Source of the DNA: Trifolium pratense
Taxonomy: Eukaryota > Streptophyta > Magnoliopsida > Fabales > Fabaceae
Assembly (NCBI RefSeq): GCF_020283565.1
Contig: NC_060060.1
Span: forward strand, 17,608,001 to 17,672,000
DNA: 64,000 nt
Direction: 5' to 3'
Shown: positions 12,690 through 24,827 of the stretch, in pieces
How the letters are laid out: the number at the start of each line of letters is the position of its first letter
Position numbering within the stretch: the first letter of the stretch is position 1
Made by a program: the position numbers and the translations under genes
Notes under the pieces: generated by a model
What the model saw: the letters and a program-made list of their open reading frames with translations, nothing else
The model's database searches: none
What the model was told of the DNA's origin: nothing

Positions 12690-12960
12690 AGAGGAATCAC
12701 AATGGTGGATCAATGGTAGAATCCGAGCGTTGGAGACGACCGATCATGGCAAAGGGGGTACCGGCAGAAAACGCTCTGACACCAAGTTAGTATAACCTTG
12801 AGGTGGAGGTCGATGTTAAAGTGAGATATACCATAGAAAGTGGTGAAAGGTTGTATATATATAGGCTAGTGTATGCGGCATTAGATCGATGAATGTGATA
12901 TTGAACTTGATTCGGTTCAGCCCAAAAGTTACATCAAGAACCGAGACCAATGTTAAATTA
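12690..12960 (-). repeat. LTR-retrotransposon relic (minus orientation)
   Basis: On the minus strand it reads CTATATATATAC promoter sequence, a leader, and then TTGGTGTCAGAGC, which resembles a tRNA primer-binding site next to an LTR. It is the same family as 7290-7560. No coding region is attached. Confidence 0.5.
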
Positions 12961-13459
12961 TCTATCTTGTAAATCTTGTTAGCCCCTTAATATGGATGGA
13001 GAGTTAGATTACTGAGAAATGTCAAATCTAATTAAAAGCATCACGGTTTGCATATTATTAGCCACATATATAAAATCATGAACAATATTCTTTTTATTTG
13101 AGTGTATTGGATTTTCGTTTGTCTTTATCCTCCTGAAGCTCACTAATTTTATGAGGGAAAAACTAAATTGTGAGGGAAAAAATATTTTATTTTTAAAAAG
13201 GTATAAAACTCTGTATTCATTTTTTGTAGTAGCTAGTCACAGAAATTTGCAAAACGGGTGCCAATGATCTATAGGAGTGCTAGCAAGTAGCAACAACAAC
13301 AATTCAAGATGTTTAACATAAGGTAGAAATAGGGTGCAAATAATAGCGCCTATAAATTTAGTAAATGAAACGAGCTTGGCTGGTACTAAGCCCAATTCTA
13401 AATTTTTAAGAGGATTGTAGTCAGTCGGCTTAAAAGCCCAATTTAAACTGCTCAGAGTA
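12961..13459. other. Intergenic, no gene seen
   Basis: No supported feature; the minus-strand ORF 13237-13485 has no motif and runs into the foldback element. Confidence 0.5.
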
Positions 13460-13469
13460 ATATTTCTAG

Positions 13470-13733
13470 AAAAATTTCTCATCATACCTACTCACTTTCA
13501 CACCCACCCCCTGTTTTTCCATTTTTGCCCTTGGTCAAAAAATTAGGAACGCGTTTTCCGAATTTTTTTAGTTCAAATTTGGAAAAAATTCGGAAAACAC
13601 ATTCCGAAGTTGTTTTTAATGGCAAAAAAAATTTGTAAAACGCGTTCCGAATTTTTTGACCAAGGGCAAAAATGGAAAAAACAGATGGGTGGGTGAGAAA
13701 GTGAGTAGGTGGGATGAGAAATTTTCATATTTT
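13470..13733. mobile_element. Foldback (long-TIR) MITE
   Basis: The two halves are long inverted repeats. AAATTTCTCATC, then CCTACTCACTTTC, then TTTTTGCCCTTGGTCAAAAA, then GGAACGCGTTTT on the left recur complemented on the right; the middle holds two further copies of TTCGGAAAA-type sequence. Only short imperfect AT repeats flank it, so the target duplication, and hence the superfamily, is not certain. Long arms favour a Mutator-type origin. Confidence 0.7.
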
Positions 13734-14007
13734 TCTATCAATTGAGCTATACCAACAGACATAAAAATAAATTTGGTTTATTTTGACTGATTTAATACAT
13801 GCCGGAGTGCATAAAAAAATAAAAAATACATACCGGAGAAAATTAAAAAATATTTGCAATTTTTTATGACAAAAGTGTTTCTTCTCTCTTATTTTGGATT
13901 TTTTTTAAATCAATATCGTAGATAACTTTTATTATAACAACCATAAATATTAGTTTTACATTGATGAAAAAATCAATATTACTTTTTTAATATCAAGAAT
14001 TTAAAAG

Positions 14008-14103
14008 ATTACTTTTATAAGAGAGATTCACTTTTTAGATACATTGAAAGTTTGATGTATCTAAAAAGTGAATGTTTTCTTATAATTAGGACTAGAGGGA
14101 GTA
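14008..14103. mobile_element. Stowaway-like MITE, left end decayed
   Basis: The right end AGAGGGAG then TA is the complement of the CTCCCTCT-type terminus. TTCACTTTTTAGATACAT pairs with its complement ATGTATCTAAAAAGTGAA around a short loop at about 14048. The left terminus no longer shows CTCCCTC. Confidence 0.6.
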
Positions 14104-14292
14104 GTAGCTACCGTAAAAACGACTTTGAAAATCTATGGATCTCACCAATGACAGGTCTAACCCTATTCCATTCCCATTCTACTATATCCCTCTAACCCAG
14201 ATTTTAACATTTCCTATATAAACAGGATACAATTAACATTGCAAATTGACAAACGGGAATCATATCTAAATAAGTGGGCTATATCTACATAC

Positions 14293-15258
14293 AATGGTTT
14301 CAACACCAAAAAACATTTAACACCCACTTTTTCACTCCACATCATTTTCTCTTTCTTCCATCTAATCATTCAACACACATTCAACTTTTACCCTCTCCAA
14401 TGGTTTTTATATTCAACACCATACCCCACCATTTTCTCTACCCCACCATTTTCTATTTCATATTCTTATTTAAATTTTAATTTTTGTTTTTATGATTAAA
14501 TAACATTATAATTATCTATTAAAATTAAATTAAAATAATACACTTAACAAAGGATGATTGATTGAAAAATTGAAAGTTTGGAACAAAGGATGATTGGTTG
14601 AAATTTGGTTTAAACCAAAATTAGGTGTGTTTTGAGGATGTTGGTTGAAAAATTGATTTGAATTTTGATAATTGTTGGGATTTTGATAATTGTTGGAGTT
14701 TTGATAATTGTTGAAATTTTGAGAATTGTTGGGATTTTGAGAATTGTTGGGATAATTAGAAGAATTGTTGGGATCCATTTCACTAAAAAAAGATTAAAAC
14801 TTCAAAAGAAATACTAATTAGAAAGATAATAATAGATTAAGATAGTGAAAAATTTGGTTTTTTTTTCTGTGTCCAAATGAAATGAACCAAGTCTCTATTT
14901 GTAGAGAGAAAAAAATTACGAATTTTGGTGAAAAAATAAAAAATAAAAAAATTAATTTGCATTGAAATAATTGAGTTCAAAGATTAGATGAGGTAAAAAT
15001 TCGTCCAGCCAATCAACGCGTGCCACTTGTCCATTTGGATTTCTCTCTCCGCGTCCCCTGCTGGGCAACGCGCCTTGTCGGGCTGTGTGATGCACGCGCC
15101 TGCGAGGGCGAATCTCAGCGCGCCACATGTCTTCGTCCGCAGCATTCAACACAGTTGAAACAATTCATCTTCTCTTTCATCCAAGTCATATTCAACACCA
15201 CCATTGCACCATTCACTTGTGTTGAATCACTCATTCAACACCCAATTCAACATCCATT
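14293..15258 (-). mobile_element. PIF/Harbinger-like non-autonomous element
   Basis: Both ends carry ACAATGG/CCATTGT followed by related blocks rich in TTGAAT and CAACACCCA. The minus strand holds the start of an Asn/Gln-rich protein typical of the Myb/SANT-like second protein of plant Harbinger elements (14530-14778). The rest of that protein and the DDE transposase are absent. The target site is only TA or TAA, so the edges are approximate. The right 200 bases are unusually GC-rich for this window. Confidence 0.5.
14530..14778 (-). pseudogene. Truncated Asn/Gln-rich N-terminus of Harbinger-associated Myb-like protein
   Basis: The 82-residue reading starts MDPNN and has repeated NNSQNPNN / NNYQN units followed by NQFFNQHPQNTPNF. 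I associate this kind of N-terminus with Harbinger-linked Myb/SANT-like proteins, often mis-annotated as glutathione S-transferase T3-like, which are normally several times longer. The SANT domain is missing, so I treat it as a truncated remnant. The repeats could also be plain low-complexity sequence. Confidence 0.45.
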
Positions 15259-15999
15259 GTAACTAGTGGACTTTTATAATTATTGGCCTAGTTCAGCCAA
15301 TTTAAAGATTTTTTTTTTTTTAAGTTAGTGTGAATAAGACTGGATCAAAATAAAATTTATAATTCATATTAATTTGCATTTCTCCTTCTCCAAAATAATT
15401 ATAAAAAAAAACTGAACAATAACATAATTCTTCAATATTATTATTATTTGTTTGAAAGAAAGATATAATTATTGTATTTTCCATTCATTTTAAAATAAAA
15501 AGTCAGTATTGCTTTTAATATTTTTTTTCTTTTAAAGAAGCTAAAATGAAATATATTAAGAATCAAATAGTCTCCTCAACACAAGGTGTGCTGAGATAGA
15601 CTAACGAAAATTACAAAAGATTAAAATATGATCATTTCATTTTGATCGTAGTAGCATCCGAAAAGGTGTGGTTGATGCCTTGTCAGTCTTGTTTTTAACT
15701 CATGGGCATATGATGAATTCATCTTGACCTTTTCAAATAGGTTGAAAGCTTGTTTTGAGCCAATATTGTATCATTGGTATTTAGTTCTATGATTCCCCTT
15801 TTCTATGTTGCAGTGCCTCTTTAATATTGCTCTTGGTTGTCACTTGAAGCCATGGACTCAAGGAACCTACTGCAATTCCATCAGGCATGAGCTTTGGTGG
15901 TGGTGTAGTTCATTGCAAAATATAAGTTCTTGCTAAGATACGTGAGGGGTACCATGCTGATGTGTGGTGGTCTTCGACGACCAAGAGCGAGAGAACCCT
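15259..15999. other. Intergenic, no gene seen
   Basis: AT-rich to 15540, then weak LINE- or retroelement-like untranslated sequence. No supported gene. Confidence 0.4.
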
Positions 16000-16700
16000 C
16001 TATTTATATATGTTGGGGAGAGAGGTTACTCTAGAGGTTATGAGGCGTAGTCCACAAAAGCCAATAATCTAAGATTTTTAAACATAAAAACACACAACGG
16101 TCCACAGCCCTTCCAAACAAGAGGGTTGCGAGGACGAAATGCTAAGGGTCGACAAGATATTTGTGTTGCGGCCAATATTTTTAGTTTTTGTGGATTAAAA
16201 GACTAGCGATCAACCCCCAACTATACTATATATTCCACAATATATATACGATGAAATAAGAGGCGACCTTGCCCTCGATGCTTGCAGAATACAAAATATG
16301 GACAATCAGCAGACTGACGAGGCCAGTTAGATCTCCGCCTGAGGTATTCCCCTTACACCTGTACAATGCTAACCTATTGTGGATACAGCCACGACTGGGA
16401 GTTGCTGTCGAGTCATGATTACTGGTGATTCGTACCTCCCGCAGAATTAGGAGTGGTGACCGTAATTCCGCACGCCGAACGATCGATGTCGGCTCCATAC
16501 CCAGGATCGGATAAGAGTTTAAGGAAGTGGTCCAGAAACACGGAATCGGCCAAAAAAGACAGATCTGGGAATTGCGTATATTGAGTGAGATGCCGCTTCA
16601 AAGATACTACTTACCTAGGATGGTGTGCTTTTCGTTCGCTCCTTTGGCTTTCTTTCACCCAGAGACCATGCCATTCCTCGACACCGACCTTAGGTTCAGA
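16000..16700. repeat. Possible degenerate retroelement sequence (GC-richer island)
   Basis: About 600 bases are clearly richer in G+C than the flanks and contain small ORFs in several frames on the minus strand without protein motifs. Composition and the nearby TATTTATATATG suggest an old LTR or retroelement leader, but I could not find a partner repeat inside the window. Confidence 0.3.
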
Positions 16701-18442
16701 ATATAATTCTTGAGAATGAAGAGAATGTCCGTAAATACATGTTGCAAATAAGAAATATTTGTATAGTGAATGTGAATCATATCCACCACAACTTTGAAAC
16801 CAGACTCAATTAACAAATAATGCATGTGTTGGGTAAATGCTCAAAGTACATTTTTTTATTTCCTACATTTTAATTATTTCTATTTAAAATACAAATAAAT
16901 TTGTCTCTCAATAGCAATACATTATATTATTGTAAACTTCGTAATATCGAGTTTGATTTCTATTAACATGTACATTATTTATGCTTATAAATAAGTTAGA
17001 GTACTTCTGTCAAAATAATAAGTTAGAGTACTACTGTAAAAAATAAATAAACAAATTAGAGTAAAAAAAACAAGTGTGCTAGTAACACAAAATTGATGAG
17101 TAAAAACAAAATAACATGTCTTCATTTGAACTTGAAATCTCATAGTGTATATAAATTTCAGTAATTTACCACATCAATAAAAAAAAATGTAATACCAATT
17201 ATATTGAAGATTTAACCGTATACCATAACTAGAGAGAATATGTTTTCTGACTAGATTTATATTTGTTGCCGTAGGATTATCATGAGATTACACGTAATAA
17301 TAAATTTCGATCATCGATTTAAGATTGGATGGTGCGTATAATATATGTAATAAAACAATCTGAGTCATTCGTTCATATTGGACGGCTAAGACTATAACTG
17401 CAAAGAGAATCTGTTTCCTAACTAGAGTCCTTCTGAAAAGACCCCCCAACAAAACATGAAAGAAAATCTTGTCAAAAATAAGCAGAAGCAAAGTTTTCAT
17501 GACAAATTGACAATCACTTTCTATCATGTGGGGGCATAATTCTTTTCATACATGTTCCATCTGTAAAATATAAATTGGTGGTACGTACATGACTTATTCA
17601 TGAACTTCCAGAATTCCCGTCTGAATTAGAAAATATCAACGTTTTGAAATTTCATCATGCATGTGTAATGTAATGTGTATTATAAAAAAGTTGATAAAGA
17701 TTGACAATATTGGAATCAAAATTTTATAGTTGAATTGAATGTATTTAATAATTCAAGTGCAAAATGCATCGTACGACTAGTTGAGCTAAAGAGGAGATTT
17801 TGTCAAAGATGTTACTGCTTTGTGCCTTTGTTTTGTGTTGTCTTTGCAGGTGGCATTGTCAACATATTAGTAATATTATAAACTTTATTATATTATATAA
17901 AATGACTCTATGGTTCAATAATTCAAAGGCTTTGACCATTTTGGCTGCGTGCTTTATTACATTGTTTTTTTAACCGGATAGCTCGTCGTAAATATAGTTC
18001 GATCAATAAGAACATTATATATATTATATGGGATTAGAGTTCGAACTTGATATATATCCTCATTTATTTAGCTTAAATAGGAACTTATATATTTTTATAT
18101 TCAAGAGATTTAGTGTAACATTATTGTATTTATAGAACCGTAAAAAAAAAACTCATAATCTCTAATTAAATTGAAAAATATTTTTGTCATTCCATTCAAG
18201 TGCTTTGGATTATATTTTCTCCATGGTCTTTTTTTGTCAAGTAGTTTAGGTAATCTTGAGTGCTTTTTTTTTTGGTACATGATCTTCAGTGATTTATTAC
18301 ATTGTTATACTACTTACGACATCAAGTATTAACAAAGTGTAAAATTGTCAACAAAGAAAGAAAAAAAACAAAGTTGGTAACAATATTAATAAGAGTTATA
18401 AGAGTTAGGCAGTTAGCAATGGCTAATGGTATATAGTAATTA
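16701..18442. other. Intergenic, no gene seen
   Basis: AT-rich. A short GGTTCGAACTT-like motif near 18030 could be a decayed SINE B-box but is not enough to call. No ORF with domain features. Confidence 0.45.
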
Positions 18443-18588
18443 CTTGCTCCGGTACTTAATATAAGAAAAAATATATTTTTTAAATATATTAAAATATTAA
18501 TGTATCTAGACTATATTATTGTTTAAATACATTAATATTTCAATGTATCTAAAAAATGAATTCATCTTATATTAAGAAATAGAGGGAG
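18443..18588. mobile_element. Stowaway-like MITE
   Basis: TA, then CTTGCTCCGGTACTTAATAT, ending ATATTAAGAAATAGAGGGAG then TA. The interior is a near-perfect hairpin (TACATTAATATTT arms). Confidence 0.75.
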
Positions 18589-18898
18589 TACGTAGTTGAG
18601 TGCGGTCAAATCTTATTTACTACCAAACCCTTATTTTATTTATAATATATTTGTGGTGATCATGATCTCTAATCTATGCTCCCTTAGGGATTCTTCGTGA
18701 CTTTCATATAAATCCAACCTTAAAAAGACAAAAGGTTTTTATCTCTATTAAATCCAACCTTATTTTATTTATAATATATTTGTTGCTTATATCCATATTA
18801 ATTGGTGACAGAGAGTTTGCTTGGTGACTTTAAGATAAGATTACCAAAGTTGAGATAGAATTGGCTAGGCGTGACTCTATTTTCCCCTTAAACTTTTA

Positions 18899-19155
18899 CT
18901 CCCTCCGTCCACAATGAGTCAGCCAATACGTTGATTGTGTCATGCCAATACATAACTTTGACGATTAATATTTTTAATTGTATTATAGTAAAAATTATAA
19001 AAATATGATATTTTGAAAATACTCATCGAGATGTATCCAACAACATCTTATATGCTAATATTTGTTTTTATTTATTAGTAGAAAAATAAAGTCAAAATAA
19101 GATATGTGAATAGTATATATAGTCAAAATTACTCATTCATTTTGGGACGAGGGAG
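18899..19155. mobile_element. Stowaway-like MITE
   Basis: TA, then CTCCCTCCGTCCACAATGAG, ending CTCATTCATTTTGGGACGAG then GGAG. The flanking TA on the right has changed to CA. Termini match the same family as the other CTCCCTCC elements here. Confidence 0.75.
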
Positions 19156-19264
19156 CATGATGATCAAGCTTTAAAGTCTGAAAAATGTACCAACAATAAA
19201 GTCAGTAGAGATATCTATATTTAATGCTCGACACTTTGGAAACTAAAAAGAGTTTAGCAAAATT
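19156..19264. other. Short spacer
   Basis: No feature seen. Confidence 0.4.
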
Positions 19265-19745
19265 CTAATTAGAATGTTTTCTTCCTTTGTCGTTTCGTTA
19301 AAGGTGTTTGGGAAGCTGATTATATTGTAGATGGTCAGGACATGGGTTACAATCAGATATGGAAGGTTGAAATTATTTTTTATCTTTGGGTTCTATGGTT
19401 AAATTAAAAAAATGTAACGAGTTCGACATTTGATATGGTTGGAAACTACCTGGTGTATTTGCTTATTAAAAAAAAATTACCTGGTGTATTTGGAAGCTCA
19501 GAAATAAAGTGGTTTTCAATGGAGCTTTACCGAATACTTTTTAATTAATTAGTAGATGATATTAAGACTTTTTTTTTTGTGTAGTTGTCGCTTTGACCGG
19601 AGGTCCTCCCTCACATTTTCTGATTAGTGTATTGATCTTCTTGTTTGTCTCCAAAACATATAATAACGTGTTTTGTATTGTAAGGGATTGAGTACCCCCT
19701 TATACTCTTTTATAATATATAGTATTTGCTTATAAAAAATAATTA
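19265..19745 (+). pseudogene. LINE retrotransposon 3' fragment
   Basis: Plus-strand readings in shifting frames give W-KLRNKVVFNGALP-like sequence (about 19485-19535), the end of the zf-RVT region of plant LINEs. It is followed by a 3' untranslated tail (TTTTGTATTGTAAGGGATTG...) ending in ATAAAAAA. A similar tail recurs in the duplicated segment at 23794-24074 and 24892-25166. Confidence 0.6.
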
Positions 19746-20055
19746 AAATTAGAATTTTTTTTCTTTATCAAAGCTCTGAGTAAACTTATCTCCTAGTTAA
19801 ATCACTAAATTTCATTAAGTTGTATTGAAGTCTCAGTTTTTCAGATTATTGAACGTATAAATGTTTTTTAGCACTCTTATTTTTTGAACTAGTGTTTGAA
19901 ATGAGACCTAAGTTAATTTAACAAATTCATCTCTAACTTTGTAGAGTTCTCTCAAATAAATCTCTAAAATTATAAATATTTATCATTAATTTGGTTAAAT
20001 TTTATTCATTTAGTTCTTCTCATTAGAGTTAAAGAGAATCTACATTGATGACAAC
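19746..20055. other. Intergenic, no gene seen
   Basis: AT-rich spacer; no supported feature. Confidence 0.45.
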
Positions 20056-20119
20056 TTATTTAATATAGAGGCTAAATTGATAATAAGTGGTAAAAATATA
20101 ACAATTATATTGTTTCATG

Positions 20120-23100
20120 TAGGGGTGCTCGCGGTTCGGTTTGGATCGGTTATGAGACAAAAAGTCATCCGATCCAAAGAGAAAAGAGCATGCGGTTTGG
20201 TTCGGTTTTTGGATGACTAAAAAAAAATATCCGATCCAATCCAATCCAATTTCATGCGATTTACTTCGGTTCGGTTAATTCGGTTTTATTCGGTTTTTAA
20301 ATAAACAATACATAAATTACTTCTAATATAAAAAATAATTCCATAACAAAACAAAATCAGTAAATTTTCATAACAAGGTTCCAACTTGATAAAACAAAAA
20401 AGTTCTCATAACAAAGTTGAAGCGTAACAGTTCTAAATTGATAAAACAAAAACAATACACTCTAAAAATTGAAGAGCTATAATGACTAAACAAATTCAGT
20501 ACATTCCAAAAAACTTCAATAGAGATATGCAAAACAAAGTCTTCAACTCTTCATCATTCTTTCTAATTAGCCTGCACACAAAAAAAAAACACTACTCAGA
20601 ATTCTTTCTTATTTGAATGAAAATATATCCTCAGATACAACAACTAATCAGAATATTTTGTATCTTATTTGAATGAATATTTTGAAAACACATGAGCTAT
20701 AATGACCATACCATATCAAGAGTAGCTCCAAGTGCAGCAACTAATCAAAATCATTGTCAGATACATCTTCATTCAATTGTGGTATTGGAGCAAGTTCTAC
20801 AAAAGTATACCATATAATAAACACAAAGTTAGATACTAACCAATATGAATGAATAACAAAGTTAGACAAAAACAATAATACAAATTATATGTAATTTACC
20901 TAATTTCATATGTTCTAACTCCTCCACAAGCTCTTCAATATCTACTGACACTTGAGAGGATCTACACCAATTTTGTGTACAAATTAAAGCTTCAACTGTC
21001 TTTGGCGAAAGAGAGCTTCTATAATTATTAAGTACTCTACCTCCGGTAGAGAAAGCGGACTCTGAAGCAACAGTAGAGAGAGGAATGGCCAATATGTCTC
21101 TAGCCATTTGACCAAGAATAAGATACTTGGTGGAATTCACCTTCCACCAGTTCAAGATATCAAAACCAGGACTTTTCTTCTCCAAATTTTCCATGAGATA
21201 CAAATCCACTTCATTTTTCTGCATGTTGTCATTAAGATCCGTGTCCATCTGAACCTCCGCAGCAAATGCATCCTCTGGTGCTTTAAGTTCTACCAATTCC
21301 ACTTCATTAGATTCATTAGATTGAGAGGAATGTGTAGGATTTTCAGTTTGTCCTTTACCAACAAAAAGCCTATAACTATCAAATATTTTGTATAATGTCT
21401 CCTCTGTTTTTGTATACAAAGAATCGGCAACATCCTTCACATATGCCTTATTCAAGCCCCACCTAACAAACCTCATCTTATGTCGAGGATCAAGCACAAC
21501 AGCAACAAAGATCAACATATTCGTATTTTTAACATCACCCCAATATTTTTCATATTTAGCTTTCATATCTTCAGCCATCTTTCCAAGCAAGTTGTCTGAA
21601 CTCTTCAATTCTATCCACCCCTTGAATGTAGTCAATATCATAATGTGTTCATTGAAATATTGAGAAGAGGTTACAAAAGTGGAACCTGACACCTTGTTAG
21701 TGATATCAAAAAATATTTTCAAAAAATTAACAAAACATCTTGCATTATCCCAATCCACATTATTTGGACAACCATCTTGCATCAACACAAAATCAGCACA
21801 CTTCTCACTTAATCTCTTAAATGCCTTCTGAAACTTCAATGCACTTTCTAGCATAATATATGTGGAGTTCCACCTAGTGGAAACATCCAACTTAACAATT
21901 GACTTTTCTTGTATCCTAGCTTCCTTAATGCAAGTTTTAAACCTTTCCAAACGACCCGGAGATTTACGAACATAGTTAACAGCATTCCTAATCTTTCTAA
22001 TTGAAGAATGATAGTCTTTTAGACCATCTTGGACCACAAGATTTAGAATATGTGCACAGCAACGGACATGCATATATTCCCCTTTCAATGGATGTGAATT
22101 CCAATCACTTATTGTATTTTTCAAGTAAGTGATGGCAACATCATTGGAACTAGCATTATCAACCGTTACGGTGAAAACTTTACATATCAGCCATTCCTCC
22201 AAACACTTTTCAATTTTTTTGCCAATGGTCAATCCTTTGTGATCCACAATTGGACAGAAATTAAGAATTCTTTTATGCATTTTCCAATCATGATCAATGA
22301 AATGTGCAGTAAGACAAAGATAACTCAAATTTTGCACAGAAGTCCAACAATCAGTTGTAAGACAAATAGATTGATTTGTTGTATTAAACACACTCTTTAA
22401 CTTATGTTTCTCACTTGTGTACAAGTCCCAACAATCTCTAGCAACTGTCATCCTTTTTGGAATTGTGAGTTTAGGTTGCACAACACTCATGAAATAAAGA
22501 AATCCCTCACCCTCAACAAACTTAAAAGGCAACTCATCAACAATTATCATCCTAGCTAAAGCTTTCCTACATGCCTCAGCATCAAAATGGACACCGGTAA
22601 GAACACTACCAGATTCGTTCCCATCTTCTTTTTTCGATTGTTGAAGGACAAGAGTATGTTGAGTGGGATCAAGAGACTCTTTGGGAAACTTCTGACATTG
22701 GCGCAACAAATGGTTTCTCAAATTACTAGTGCCATTTTTATTTGAATCAGCAGCATATGTTGTACCACACCAGTTACACTTAGCTCTTGAGCCTACTTTT
22801 TTAAAATGTTTCCAAGTCCAGGACCTAGGTTTAATAGGTTTTCGGTTATCTGTATCTCCAGCTTCAACGTTGGTATCATTGGTTGTGGGCAATGTTGATG
22901 CGTCTCCAACTTTCCTTTTCTTCTTAGAATTTTCTTCAACATTGTTGACTTCATTAATTTGCACCAATGGGGGTGGGGGTTCAAGTGTTTGAACCTGCAA
23001 AATAGGAAGCAGAGAATAAACATATTGTAGAATGGATTAAAAAATATGTCCTTATAAACTAATAAAATAGGAATAGAAAAAAACACAATCAGAAAACATA

Positions 23101-23785
23101 TCAACACACAAAGGCCTAAAACTCAGCAAAAGCAAAATAGTAAACTCAGATTAAAAGACCATTAGCAACTCCCTAAAATAAACTTATAAATGATTAAAAA
23201 TAAAATTTGATACCTCTGGCTCTGCGGGGCTGCTAAAATTTGAACCAACAAGATCAGAAGACTTTACTTGGCTCATTCCTTTAAATTAAACAAATAGTCA
23301 CAAGAGTGAAGGAAGAGAAAATAGGGTTTGAGACTTTGAGTTTGAGGGAGGCAGCAATTAAACAATAGTTGCAAGAGTGAAGGAGGAGAAAATAGGGTTT
23401 CAGACTTAAATAGAGTCATCATAGCCTTCATAGGGAGATGAAACAAGAGAATTGAAAAGGCTAGAGAGAGTGGGAACTGGGAAGACTAAACACAGTACGC
23501 GTATTGTTCTAGAAAATAGGATCACTTCTAGTTTAATGCCTTAAATATAGGGAAATACGTTTAATGCCTTAAATATAGGGAAATACATGTTTTTTATTAT
23601 ATATACTTCGGTTCGGTTTGGATCGGTTCGGTTCTCATGTAGCCAACCGAAAACCGAACCGAACCGATCGGTTATGCAGTTCAGCAATCCAAATACATCC
23701 AAAAAAAATCGGTTTTTTTCGGTTTTCGGTTTTTTCGATTCGGTTTTCGGTTTTTTTTGGATTGGATTGGATCTGAGCACCCCTA
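20120..23785 (-). mobile_element. Complete hAT transposon, probably autonomous in structure
   Basis: The 3666-bp element starts TAGGGGTGCTC and ends GAGCACCCCTA, an 11-bp perfect terminal inverted repeat, and is flanked by the perfect 8-bp duplication GTTTCATG (20112-20119 and 23786-23793). Eight-base duplications and T/CAGGG-type ends define hAT elements. Subterminal zones at both ends are packed with CGGTTCGGTT / AACCGAACCG motifs, likely transposase-binding sites. The interior holds one intact three-exon transposase gene. The empty site is preserved at 24884-24891. Whether it still moves cannot be told from one copy. Confidence 0.95.
20741..23276 (-). CDS. hAT transposase (BED zinc finger, hAT C-terminal dimerisation domain)
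   Basis: Three exons, complement(join(20741..20796, 20900..22994, 23214..23276)), give 737 residues without stops. The junctions are GAG|GTATCA...TTTGCAG|GTTC and TTAG|GTAAAT...TTGTAG|AACT. The protein starts MSQVKSSDLVGSN and ends SDNDFD. A basic KKKRK stretch lies near residue 45. A BED-type zinc finger follows (W-W-F, C94, C97, H116, C121). Two catalytic acidic positions sit in TTDCWTS (D about 236) and TVDNASSND (D about 300), and the C-terminal ESAFSTGGRVLNNYRSSL block is the hAT dimerisation/catalytic-Glu region. It would bind the element ends in the nucleus and cut and rejoin them. The length fits plant RICESLEEPER/DAYSLEEPER-type proteins. The short first and last exons are my model from splice signals; the large exon is certain. 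Confidence 0.93.
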
Positions 23786-24074
23786 GTTTCATGGCTATGG
23801 TTTAGTGGTTGTTTGGCCGTAAGTCCTCTCTCTTTTCTTTCTTTTTTTTTTTTCCTGATTGGTGTATGCATCTTATTGTATCTATTCAAAACATATAATA
23901 ATTTGTTTTGTATTGTAAGAAATTGAACACCCTTTATACTCTCTTATAATATATTTTTACTTATAAAAAAATAAAGTCAATAACTTTTTAAACATCATAA
24001 ACTCAAAGTTTTACTTGAGAACACTATACAAAGCCATCATCAACTAATTTCACAGTTTACTCTTTGTTTCTTTA

Positions 24075-24827
24075 CTCAAAGTTTTTTCTTTGTTTATTTA
24101 TGACATGCTCTATGTAATTTGAAGTTGTATTTGAAGTTCTATGGAATTTATGATCTATGTAATGTGAAGTTGTATGTGCTGACATTAACAATGAATTTTA
24201 GTAAGTTGTATGTGCTCTATTTAGTAATTTGTATTGTGGGCAGTTGAACAAATTCAAGTTTCATTGGTGTTCAAGTTTTATGTGCTATCTTTTGTATGAC
24301 TTTTATGATGTATTTACATTGTTATAGAACCTTAACTATGATGGTTTGTGTAAGATGTTGCATGCTTGATTTCCAATTTGATACTTATCTAAGCAATAAG
24401 TTCATTGTACTAATCTCTTCATGTAAATCATCTTTGGTATGAATCTGTTTTGCTACTATATAAGAATTATTATCAAATGGTATGTTAATTAGAATATAAT
24501 ATTAGTACGTACTACAATGCTTCGATCAATAAAATTATAGTCAAATGACATTGATACGTTACATCATCAATTGCTTCATTGATAAAATATTATTGACATG
24601 CTATGTACATATGACTGTTGTACTATCTATTTATGTCTTTCTGCAATTAAAAAGAAGTTGTCGAAGAATTATTTTGTACATAATGCGTATTTAAATAAAT
24701 TTTGCTTAATTTATAATTAGTGTGTATATTCTAATATATATTTTTTTAATCTGCTATCCCAAAGTGTGACTTAAAAAATTAACGACGTCACATTACGACC
24801 CGTGCGAATGCACGGGTCTATTACTAG
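24075..24827 (+). mobile_element. Helitron-type 3' end (non-autonomous Helitron, 5' edge uncertain)
   Basis: A 9-bp-stem hairpin, GACCCGTGC-GAAT-GCACGGGTC (24797-24818), is followed after five bases by CTAG (24824-24827) and then host T. A hairpin 5-11 bases before CTRR is the Helitron 3' signature. The body is AT-rich without a Rep/helicase ORF, so it is non-autonomous. The 5' end should be A|TC; the junction with copy A has a TC at 24076 but preceded by C, so that edge is a guess. Confidence 0.65.

Larger units (their letters stand above)
20056..24074. repeat. Direct duplication, copy A (occupied by hAT element)
   Basis: Bases 20056-20119 plus 23794-24074 form one continuous ~345-bp segment that is repeated almost exactly at 24828-25166. 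Shared landmarks include TTATTTAATATAGAGGC at the start, GGCTATGGTTTAGTGG after the insertion, and CTCTTTGTTTCTTTA at the end. Copy A is split by the hAT element. The segment contains a LINE-type 3' tail. Confidence 0.9.

Noticed and set aside
22729..23107. ORFs overlapping the start of the transposase in other frames
   Set aside because: Shadows of the transposase exon; the spliced model with a short first exon explains the start better than the internal ATG at 23000.
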